From assembly GCA_965229725.1 (NCBI GenBank), contig OZ245923.1, positions 1,054,001-1,118,000 of the forward strand: DNA of 64,000 nt, given 5' to 3'. Of this stretch, positions 20,105 through 27,894 are shown piece after piece (the stretch's first letter is position 1; the number at the start of each line of letters is the position of its first letter). Below the pieces are notes generated by a model that was not told the DNA's origin, searched no databases, and saw only the letters and a program-made list of their open reading frames with translations. The position numbers and the translations under genes are program-made. The stretch comes from Aquirickettsia sp965229725. Lineage in GTDB: Bacteria; Pseudomonadota; Alphaproteobacteria; Rickettsiales; Midichloriaceae.

Positions 20105-21445
20105 TTATGTTATTTCATAACCATCTTTTGTATCGACAATCTTATATCCCTTCCCCTCTATTTGCATCCTAATTTTATCAGCCTCTTCCCATTTTTTATT
20201 TGCCTTTAGTTTTTTTCTTTCCTCAGCAAGCTTTATTATTTCTGGAGTTAATTGAATTTCTCCTGACTTCTCTTCAAGATTAAGACCTAGAAAATTGCAG
20301 CAATTAAGTAAATCTACAACATAATCTTCATCTCGCTCTAGAGCCTTACTTGCTAATTTATGAATAAAAGAAAGTGCAAGTGGTGTATTTAAATCATCTG
20401 CTACATATAATAAAAATTCCTCCGGTATCTTCCTTGAATTCAAATCAAGCTCTTTATTGTATTTTTGAATAGATTTTTGAAACTTAGCTATGCTTTTCTG
20501 TGAATCCTCCAATGCTTTTTGATTGAAATCAAGTGGTCTTCTATAATGTGAAGTTAGATAAAAATACCTCAATACTGTTCCACCAATCCCTTTATCTAGC
20601 AACTCCTTGACCGTTATGAAATTTCTAAGACTTTTGCTCATCTTATCACCTTCTACTGTCAAAAACCCATTATGAACCCAATATTGTGCAAATTTATTAT
20701 TCTTTGATTCACACATACTTTGAGCTATCTCATTTTCATGATGAGGAAAAACTAAATCAACACCCCCTCCATGAATATCAAAATTATCGCCCAAATATTT
20801 TTTACTCATAACAGAGCACTCAATGTGCCACCCTGGTCTACCATCACCCCATGGACTTGAGAAATACATTTGTTCATGTTGTTTTTTTGGCTTCCATAAT
20901 ACAAAATCGAGTGGATTTTTCTTTAGCTCTGAAATCTCAATTCTTGCACCAACATCTTGATCATCAATTTTCCTTTTTGAAAGTTTTCCGTAGTCAATAC
21001 AACGATTAATGTCAAAATATACATGGCCCTCATTAACATAAGCATGCCCTAAATTTATAAGCCTTGTAATCATAGCTATCATCTCAGGAATATTTTCTGT
21101 AGCCTTAGGCTCTTGATCAGGAATTAAGCAATTCAAATGCCCTAAATCATCATGAAAATATTTTGTAATTCTTGTTGTTAATGACTCAATGCTCTCATTA
21201 TTTTTATTTGCAGAATTAATAATTTTATCATCAACATCAGTAATATTTCTTACATACGTAACCTTAGGATATAAATTTCTCAATAATCTAAATAAAAGAT
21301 CAAACACCACAGATGACCTAGCATTTCCTATGTGTGGTCTGTCATAAACTGTAGGACCACATACATACATTTTAACATTACTTTTATCAATAGGTACAAA
21401 CTCTTCTTTTTTACCAGAAAGCGTATTTGTTAAAAAAATCTTCAA
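20105..21445 (-). CDS. cysS: Cysteinyl-tRNA synthetase
   Basis: A 446-residue class I synthetase. The N-terminus has the CysRS zinc/HIGH region CGPTVYDRPHIGNARS (about 28-43). HIECSVMSKKYLG and HGGGVDLVFPHHENE supply the other zinc ligands and the active-site His residues. KMSKS is seen as GDKMSKSLRNF near 268. It charges tRNA-Cys in the cytosol. It follows lpdA by 8 bases and is likely the last gene of the sucA-sucB-lpdA transcript. Confidence 0.97.
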   Translation of the reverse strand: MKIFLTNTLSGKKEEFVPIDKSNVKMYVCGPTVYDRPHIGNARSSVVFDLLFRLLRNLYPKVTYVRNITDVDDKIINSANKNNESIESLTTRITKYFHDDLGHLNCLIPDQEPKATENIPEMIAMITRLINLGHAYVNEGHVYFDINRCIDYGKLSKRKIDDQDVGARIEISELKKNPLDFVLWKPKKQHEQMYFSSPWGDGRPGWHIECSVMSKKYLGDNFDIHGGGVDLVFPHHENEIAQSMCESKNNKFAQYWVHNGFLTVEGDKMSKSLRNFITVKELLDKGIGGTVLRYFYLTSHYRRPLDFNQKALEDSQKSIAKFQKSIQKYNKELDLNSRKIPEEFLLYVADDLNTPLALSFIHKLASKALERDEDYVVDLLNCCNFLGLNLEEKSGEIQLTPEIIKLAEERKKLKANKKWEEADKIRMQIEGKGYKIVDTKDGYEIT

Positions 21446-21453
21446 TTTAAAAA

Positions 21454-22857
21454 TTATAAATGAATTGGTTTAAAGTATGTAGCAAGAGAAGCCTCTTTTA
21501 TAGCTTCATTTAGTGTTGGATGAGGATTACAAACCCTTGCTAAATCTTCTGATGCCGCCTTAAATTCCATAGCTACAGCTATCTCAGCAATTAATTCTCC
21601 TGCAGCATCACCTATTATATGAGCACCTAAGACCTGATCCGTTTCTTTACAAGCGATAATCTTAACAAATCCATCAGTTTCCCCAGATGTCCTAGCCCTA
21701 CTGTTTGCAAGGAATGGAAATTTACCAATCTTATATTCAACACTGTTTTTTTTCAACTCATCCTCAGTTCGACCAATAGTAGCAATCTCTGGATGCGTAT
21801 AAATTACGCTTGGTATTGCATCATAATTGACATGGCCATGCTGTCCATCAATAATTTCGGCAACAACAACACCTTCATCAGATGCCTTATGCGCAAGCAT
21901 TGGACCTGCAATAACATCACCAATCGCATAAATATTTGGAATATTTGTTCTTAGTTGCCCATCTACTACCACCCTACCTTTTTCATCCAATTCTATGCCC
22001 ACCTTATCCAGACCTAGTACTTCAGTATTTGGTTTTCTACCAACTGCAACTAAAACAACGTCACAATCCATTTTTTCCGAACTATCACTAGCTACTGATG
22101 CAATCTCAATTTCAACTTTATCCTCTATGACTTGAGCGGATGTTACTTTGGAAGAAAGTTTAAAAATTAAGCCTTGTTTTTCAAATATTTTCTTTGCTTC
22201 TTTTCTTACATCATTGTCAAAACCAGGCAAAATATTATCTGCAAATTCTATAACTTCGACATCTGCACCAAGCCTCGACCATACTGAGCCCAACTCAAGC
22301 CCAATCACTCCTGCACCTATCACAACCATCTTCTTTGGAACTTTTTTAAGAGACAATGCACCATCTGAGGTAACTATTCTCTCTTCGTCAATTTGGATAT
22401 TTGGCAAGGCAACTGGAATAGAACCTGTTGCAATTATTATATTATCTGCCTCTAATAATTTATTCTCACCATCATTTAAATCTACTGATATTGTATTGTT
22501 TGATTCAAATTTTCCAAGCCCATAAAAATAATCAATTTTATTCTTTTTAAATAAACCAGCTATACCTTGCCCCAAACCAGAAACTGTTGAATCCTTAGTT
22601 TCCATTATTTTATCCAATGAGAAGCTAATATTTTCACACTCTATTCCTCTTGAAGCAAAATTATGTTTTGCTTCATGATATTTATGGGTTGTATTTAACA
22701 ATGACTTCGATGGAATACACCCCACATTTAAACATGTCCCACCTAGAAATTCTTTATTATCTACACATGCAACCTTCTTACCAAGTTGAGCAGCCTTAAT
22801 AGCAGCAACATACCCACCAGGTCCACCACCTATAACTAAAACATCATACTTTTCCAT
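21454..22857 (-). CDS. lpdA: Dihydrolipoyl dehydrogenase (E3)
   Basis: A 467-residue flavoprotein that reoxidises dihydrolipoamide with NAD+ for the 2-oxoglutarate (and possibly pyruvate) dehydrogenase complexes. The FAD site is GGGPGGYVAAIKAAQLG (about 10-26). The redox-active disulfide is in GGTCLNVGCIPSK (about 40-52). An NAD site GAGVIGLELG lies near 180, and the C-terminal active-site HPHPT-type region is seen as CNPHPTLNEA. It is 24 bases from sucB, in the same operon. Confidence 0.97.
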   Translation of the reverse strand: MEKYDVLVIGGGPGGYVAAIKAAQLGKKVACVDNKEFLGGTCLNVGCIPSKSLLNTTHKYHEAKHNFASRGIECENISFSLDKIMETKDSTVSGLGQGIAGLFKKNKIDYFYGLGKFESNNTISVDLNDGENKLLEADNIIIATGSIPVALPNIQIDEERIVTSDGALSLKKVPKKMVVIGAGVIGLELGSVWSRLGADVEVIEFADNILPGFDNDVRKEAKKIFEKQGLIFKLSSKVTSAQVIEDKVEIEIASVASDSSEKMDCDVVLVAVGRKPNTEVLGLDKVGIELDEKGRVVVDGQLRTNIPNIYAIGDVIAGPMLAHKASDEGVVVAEIIDGQHGHVNYDAIPSVIYTHPEIATIGRTEDELKKNSVEYKIGKFPFLANSRARTSGETDGFVKIIACKETDQVLGAHIIGDAAGELIAEIAVAMEFKAASEDLARVCNPHPTLNEAIKEASLATYFKPIHL

Positions 22858-22881
22858 AATATAAAACCCTAAATAATTTGA

Positions 22882-24075
22882 TTATAATCCAAACAGAAGC
22901 TTCTCAGGAGTTTCCATCATTTCTTTGATTCTCTTTAAAAATGTAACAGCCTCACCTCCATCTATAATCCTATGATCATAAGAAAGAGCTATATACATCA
23001 TCGGACGTATAACAACTTCGCCGGCAACAGCAATAGGCCTCTGTACAATATTATGCATACCAAGTATCCCAGATTGAGGTGGATTAATTATTGGTGTGGA
23101 TAATAAAGAACCATAACTTCCACCATTTGTAATACTAAATGTTCCTCCTTGCATATCACTCATTGCAATCTTACCACCTCTTGCTTTTTGACTAAGATCT
23201 ACAATATTTCTTTCTATTTCCGCATAATTCATCTTATCAGCATTTTTAACAACTGGAACAATAAGCCCTTGCTCTGTCCCTACGGCAACACCAATATTGT
23301 AATAATTTTTATAGACTAAATAATCCCCATCTATTTCAGCATTCACAGCTGGTATTTCTTTTAAGGCAGCAACTGTAGCCTTAACAAAAAATGACATAAA
23401 CCCAAGCTTTACTCCGTATTTCTCTTTAAATGCCTCTTGATAATCTTTTCTGCATTTTATCACTACCGACATATCTACCTCATTAAAGGTTGATAATATT
23501 GCAGCCGTATTTTGAGAATCTTTAAGCTTTTTAGCAATTGTTTTTCTTAATCTAGTCATTTTTATTCTTTCCTCAAGTTGTTCCTGAGGATAAGAAATTG
23601 CTGTAGCTTCAATTTGAGGATTGGAAATTGCAGATAGTACATCACCTTTGGTAACACGCCCATCCTTCCCTGTAGCATTTGCTATATTCTGCACATTATT
23701 CTCTGAGGCAATTTTACTAGCAGCTGGAGAAAAAATTTGATCATTATTAACTTGTGGCTGGATATGTTGAGGTTCGCTAAAGCCCTTAGTGTTCTTATCT
23801 AAGTCTGTCTGAATATTCTCTTGCACTTTAGCAACTTCACCTTCTTCTAGAAAACCCAAAGTATCACCTACTGCTACTACATCTCCTCCATTAAATTTTA
23901 TATCACTAATTGTTCCTGATGCAGGCGCATTCACTTCAAGTGTTATCTTATCAGTTTCAAGCTCTATTAGAAGCTCATCAACTCCAATTTGCTCCCCAAC
24001 TTTTTTATGCCATTTTGCTATTGTAGCTTCTGTAACTGATTCTCCTAGCGATGGAACTATTATATTGATTGCCAT
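22882..24075 (-). CDS. sucB: Dihydrolipoyl succinyltransferase, E2 of 2-oxoglutarate dehydrogenase
   Basis: 397 residues with the E2 domain order. A single lipoyl domain (1-75) has the lipoylated Lys43 in ELETDKITLEV. A flexible linker is followed by an E3-binding domain (about 115-150, FSPAASKIASENN). The catalytic acyltransferase domain ends with SYDHRIIDGG, containing the active-site His and Asp. It transfers succinyl groups to CoA in the TCA cycle. The gene lies between sucA and lpdA. Confidence 0.97.
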   Translation of the reverse strand: MAINIIVPSLGESVTEATIAKWHKKVGEQIGVDELLIELETDKITLEVNAPASGTISDIKFNGGDVVAVGDTLGFLEEGEVAKVQENIQTDLDKNTKGFSEPQHIQPQVNNDQIFSPAASKIASENNVQNIANATGKDGRVTKGDVLSAISNPQIEATAISYPQEQLEERIKMTRLRKTIAKKLKDSQNTAAILSTFNEVDMSVVIKCRKDYQEAFKEKYGVKLGFMSFFVKATVAALKEIPAVNAEIDGDYLVYKNYYNIGVAVGTEQGLIVPVVKNADKMNYAEIERNIVDLSQKARGGKIAMSDMQGGTFSITNGGSYGSLLSTPIINPPQSGILGMHNIVQRPIAVAGEVVIRPMMYIALSYDHRIIDGGEAVTFLKRIKEMMETPEKLLFGL

Positions 24076-24090
24076 AATTTTTAACTCCTA

Positions 24091-26922
24091 TTATTCAAAT
24101 GCTTTTTTCAAAAATTTACTTAATTCTTCAAGGTGTAATTTCATATATCCTGCTGCAGGAGATGCGGACTCATCCCTACCAACATATTCCACTTCTAATT
24201 TGCTGCCGATCCCTTTTAAAACTTCTTCAAACTTTGGCTTAATATAGTGCCAAGCTCCCATATTTTTATGCTCTTCTTGACACCAAACAATTTGCTTTGC
24301 GTTTTTATACTTATCTAGTTGTTCCAATATCTCTTTTTTAGGATATGGATAAAGCTCCTCTAACCTAATCAGAGCTATAGTATTTTTCCCCTGCTTTTCT
24401 CTTTCTTCATATAAATCATAATACACCTTGCCACTACAAAATATCACCTTCTCAACTTTATCAATTTCCTTTACATCGTCCTCTATTACTGATTTAAAAA
24501 ATGTCCCCTCTGCAAAATCTGCCAATTTTGAAACTGCCAATTTATGTCTTAGCAATGATTTTGGGGTCATAACGATTAAAGGATTTCTATAGCTTCTCAA
24601 AGCTTGCCTTCTAAGCAAATGAAAAATTGACGCAGGTGTTGTGCAGTTTGCAACAGTAATATTGTTATTTGCACCAAGCTGCAAAAATCTTTCAAGCCTT
24701 GCGGAGCTATGCTCTGGTCCCTGCCCTTCGTAACCATGCGGCAAAAGTAAAACAATCCCACTCATCCTCAACCACTTAGCCTTACCAGAAACTAAATATT
24801 GATCAATAACCATTTGAGCACTATTTGCAAAATCACCAAATTGAGCTTCCCAGATAACCAATGCATTGGGACTGGAATAACTATAACCATACTCAAAACC
24901 CATAACTGCCAATTCAGATAAAATGCTGTTATGAATTTCAATATTTCCACCTTGATCATTTCCCAAGTTATTTAATGGGATATATTTCCGTTCGCTTTCC
25001 TGATCAACTAAAACCGCATGACGATGTGAAAACGTACCTCTCTCTACGTCTTCACCAGTAAATCTGATATTACAATCATTTTTTAGTAATGACGCATATG
25101 CCAATGTCTCTCCCATACCCCAATCTATACTCTCCCCAGTATCAAGCATTTGCTTCCTGCTGTTCAACAACCTTTCTACTTTTTTATTTAATTTAAGATC
25201 CTTGGGTACATTTGTTAAGGGATCACTCAAATTTTTCAGTTCCTCAGATTTTACACCAGTAACTATATGACTGTTGCTATCAGTTAAAAATTCATCAAAG
25301 CCTTTCCAATTATTTTTAAGCCAATCCGCTTCTTCAGGTTTATAACTATCTGATAATTCAAACTCTTGATCTAGAAATTCTTTAAATTCTTTTTTATTTC
25401 TCTGAATTAAGTCCTTATCAATATTCCCCTTATTTAATAACTTTGAAGAATAAAGCTCTGAGGGACTTTTATGTGCATGAATAGTATTATACATCTTAGG
25501 TTGGGTAAACATCGGCTCATCACCTTCGTTATGCCCATATTTTCTGTAACATACAATGTCAATAAATACATCTTTTTTAAATTTAGAGCGGTACTTTGCA
25601 GCAATCCTACTAACATATGCAATAGCTTCAGGATCATCCCCATTAACATGAAAAATAGGTGCACTTATCATTTTAGCTATATCTGTGCAATACCTTGAGG
25701 ACCTACCATCTGAAGCATTTGTAGTAAATCCAATTTGATTATTCGTTATTATATGTATAGTCCCACCTGTATCATATGCTTTTGTTCCTGCTAAAGCCAA
25801 AGATTCCATTACAGATCCTTGTCCACTAAAGGCAGCGTCTCCATGAAGCAAAATACCCATAACCTTACTTCTATCCTTATCATCTATCAAATCTTGTTTA
25901 GCTCTCACCCTACCCAAAACCACAGAATTTACTACTTCTAGGTGAGATGGATTAGGTGTAAGTGTCAAGTGCATATCTTTCCCATCAATTTGAATATCTG
26001 AAGATGACCCAACATGATATTTAACATCACCTGGCAAATTGAGATTATCAGGTATAAACACCCCCCCTTTAAATTCGGAAAAAACAACATGATAGGGTTT
26101 TTTCATAACCTTTGTCAAAATACTTAGCCTACCTCTATGAGCCATACCAAAAATTATTTCTTCAATATTATTTTTAGCAGACATCTGGATAATTTCCTCA
26201 ATTGCTGTCACCGTTCCTTCGCCACCCTCAATTGAAAAACGTTTAGCTCCTGGGAATTTTACATGGAGATACTCTTCGAACATCCCAACTTTCACCAAAC
26301 TCTCTAAAATTTCAAGTTCTTTCTCTTTACCAAGATTTATAATACCTGCATCATTTTCAATCTCTATCCTCAGCCATTCCCTCTCTTGCAAATCATCCAT
26401 ATGAGCAAACTCTACTGCAAACCTTCTACAATAAGTATTTATTAAGTTTTGATAAAGCTTTTTGAGTGGCATTTCATTTTGTCCAAAAGCTCCACCTACA
26501 TACACTTGCTGTTCTAACTCTTCCTCTTTAATTCCATAATTTTTATAGTCTAACTCTCTAGGAAAATTTTCATTACTTAAATTTAAAGGGTCTAACTTTA
26601 CTGCTCTATGACCATATGATCTAAACACCTCTATTAATCTACCTATCTTTAGTGAAAGATCGTTAATATTACTCGCGTTGGCTTTTTCTTTTTTAACATC
26701 ATTACTGATTTTATCTTGATAACCTATAATTTTATTACTTTTTTTCTTCCAACTTGGTCCTGAAAAAAACCTTCTAAAATCATCATTACTTGCTTCTAAT
26801 TCAGAAAAATACTTCTTCCAGCTTTCATCAACTGAATCTGGATTTTTCAGATACTCATTGTATAGTTCCTCTATAAACAACGCATTCTGAAAGAGAAAAG
26901 AAGAATTTGAATTATCATTCAT
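24091..26922 (-). CDS. sucA: 2-Oxoglutarate dehydrogenase E1
   Basis: A 943-residue thiamine-diphosphate enzyme that decarboxylates 2-oxoglutarate. The N-terminal NSSFLFQNALFIEELYNEYL helix is the usual complex-binding part. AHRGRLSILTKVM (about 260) is conserved, and GDAAFSGQG followed by NNQIGFTTN (about 360-395) is the thiamine-diphosphate region. C-terminal blocks include QFGDFANSAQMVIDQY and the LLPHGYEGQGPEHSSAR active-site region. Length is normal for the family. It is the first gene of sucA-sucB-lpdA. Confidence 0.97.
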   Translation of the reverse strand: MNDNSNSSFLFQNALFIEELYNEYLKNPDSVDESWKKYFSELEASNDDFRRFFSGPSWKKKSNKIIGYQDKISNDVKKEKANASNINDLSLKIGRLIEVFRSYGHRAVKLDPLNLSNENFPRELDYKNYGIKEEELEQQVYVGGAFGQNEMPLKKLYQNLINTYCRRFAVEFAHMDDLQEREWLRIEIENDAGIINLGKEKELEILESLVKVGMFEEYLHVKFPGAKRFSIEGGEGTVTAIEEIIQMSAKNNIEEIIFGMAHRGRLSILTKVMKKPYHVVFSEFKGGVFIPDNLNLPGDVKYHVGSSSDIQIDGKDMHLTLTPNPSHLEVVNSVVLGRVRAKQDLIDDKDRSKVMGILLHGDAAFSGQGSVMESLALAGTKAYDTGGTIHIITNNQIGFTTNASDGRSSRYCTDIAKMISAPIFHVNGDDPEAIAYVSRIAAKYRSKFKKDVFIDIVCYRKYGHNEGDEPMFTQPKMYNTIHAHKSPSELYSSKLLNKGNIDKDLIQRNKKEFKEFLDQEFELSDSYKPEEADWLKNNWKGFDEFLTDSNSHIVTGVKSEELKNLSDPLTNVPKDLKLNKKVERLLNSRKQMLDTGESIDWGMGETLAYASLLKNDCNIRFTGEDVERGTFSHRHAVLVDQESERKYIPLNNLGNDQGGNIEIHNSILSELAVMGFEYGYSYSSPNALVIWEAQFGDFANSAQMVIDQYLVSGKAKWLRMSGIVLLLPHGYEGQGPEHSSARLERFLQLGANNNITVANCTTPASIFHLLRRQALRSYRNPLIVMTPKSLLRHKLAVSKLADFAEGTFFKSVIEDDVKEIDKVEKVIFCSGKVYYDLYEEREKQGKNTIALIRLEELYPYPKKEILEQLDKYKNAKQIVWCQEEHKNMGAWHYIKPKFEEVLKGIGSKLEVEYVGRDESASPAAGYMKLHLEELSKFLKKAFE

Positions 26923-26956
26923 TTGTCATCACTAAAATTTATCAAAATTTAACTAA

Positions 26957-26985
26957 GTATTACTCCTATAGACCTTAAAAATCAA
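26957..26985 (-). promoter_or_regulatory. Probable promoter of sucA-sucB-lpdA
   Basis: On the minus strand TTGATT (26980-26985) and TAATAC (26957-26962) are separated by 17 bases and lie about 35 bases upstream of the sucA start codon. Confidence 0.55.
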
Positions 26986-27127
26986 GCCCGAATTTCTGCT
27001 ATAAATTTTATTCACACCTCTATTATTCCAATGTACTAATATCTATTTTTCTACAATCACTAAACGTTATCATATAAAAATTTTATTTCATTGAAACTAA
27101 AACTGTAAGTATGCTTTATCCAATGTT

Positions 27128-27148
27128 AATTGGAATTTACTTCCAATT
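27128..27148. repeat. Short palindrome upstream of the candidate small RNA
   Basis: AATTGGAA, five bases, then TTCCAATT: a perfect 8-bp inverted repeat. A further half site (AATTGGAA plus G) lies near 27326. Downstream, TGAACTAA occurs twice at 27148 and 27169, exactly 21 bases apart. Either could be a regulator site; it is too A/T-rich to be a convincing terminator. Confidence 0.35.
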
Positions 27149-27184
27149 GAACTAATATTTACATCAAATGAACTAAAACTGCGA

Positions 27185-27213
27185 TTGACATATTGATACT
27201 ATTTGTGTACAAT
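27185..27213 (+). promoter_or_regulatory. Strong sigma-70-type promoter facing a gap without genes
   Basis: TTGACA (27185-27190), a 17-base spacer and TACAAT (27208-27213). Transcription would start near 27220 and run towards the end of hemJ, which lies on the other strand. No open reading frame follows. Confidence 0.6.
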
Positions 27214-27217
27214 ACAT

Positions 27218-27321
27218 GGAGTTTGTTATGGGGTGCCTTTGAGTACATCTCTTCTCATATTTTCTTCCTAACAATTTTATCTATATCATTGTGCTTGAAG
27301 GTAACCCACCATTAAACTTCC
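27218..27321 (+). ncRNA. Candidate small structured RNA
   Basis: Directly behind the promoter the sequence can fold into a long rod of about 104 bases. An outer helix pairs GGAGTTT (27218-27224) with AAACTTCC (27314-27321). An internal loop follows, then a second helix pairs 27230-27243 with 27294-27307, with one mismatch and a few G-U pairs. The apical part is about 50 A/U/C-rich bases. The shape recalls a 6S-like rod but is short for one, and I do not recognise the family. A terminator for hemJ on the other strand is the main alternative. Confidence 0.35.
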
Positions 27322-27347
27322 TAATAATTGGAAGTCATCATTGATGC

Positions 27348-27800
27348 TTAAACCATCTTAGTAACTGCTAAAAACACTATACCAATCATTAAGATAGCTG
27401 GCACTTCATTGAATATTCTAAAATATTTTTCACTTTTTTGATTCTTATTATTAGCAAAATCTTTAACATATTTCGCCATTAAATGATGTGTAAATATTAA
27501 AACCATTACAAGCAGCAATTTTATGTGCACCCAAAGATTGTCTTTCAATCCCACTATGTAAATTAAAATTAACCCTGTCACCAGACTTGATAGAAAAGCT
27601 GGAAGCATAATAAATCTTAATAATTTCTTCTCCATTATCCTAAATAATTTATCTGCTTCAGAATCTTTTTTCACCTTTGTATGATACACAAAAATTCTTG
27701 GGAGATATAATAATCCAGCCATCCAAGCTATAATAGAAATTATATGAAATGCCTTTATAAAAAAATAATTCGCAAATATTATATTTTGTATTTGTTCCAT
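27348..27800 (-). CDS. hemJ: Protoporphyrinogen oxidase HemJ
   Basis: A 150-residue membrane protein with about four helices. FFIKAFHIISIIAWMAGLLYLPRIF near the N-terminus carries the conserved His and the Trp-x-GLLYLPR block of the HemJ (UPF0093) family. A second pattern with Lys and His follows around WVHIKLLLVM. HemJ oxidises protoporphyrinogen IX in heme synthesis and is the form common in alphaproteobacteria. Length is typical. Confidence 0.92.
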   Translation of the reverse strand: MEQIQNIIFANYFFIKAFHIISIIAWMAGLLYLPRIFVYHTKVKKDSEADKLFRIMEKKLLRFIMLPAFLSSLVTGLILIYIVGLKDNLWVHIKLLLVMVLIFTHHLMAKYVKDFANNKNQKSEKYFRIFNEVPAILMIGIVFLAVTKMV

Positions 27801-27894
27801 AAAAATTTAACAACCTTTTATTAATCCAATTATACGACATTGATAGTGCTTTAGCCTTGCCACCACCTTTAATTATTAATTATAGCAATTTATT

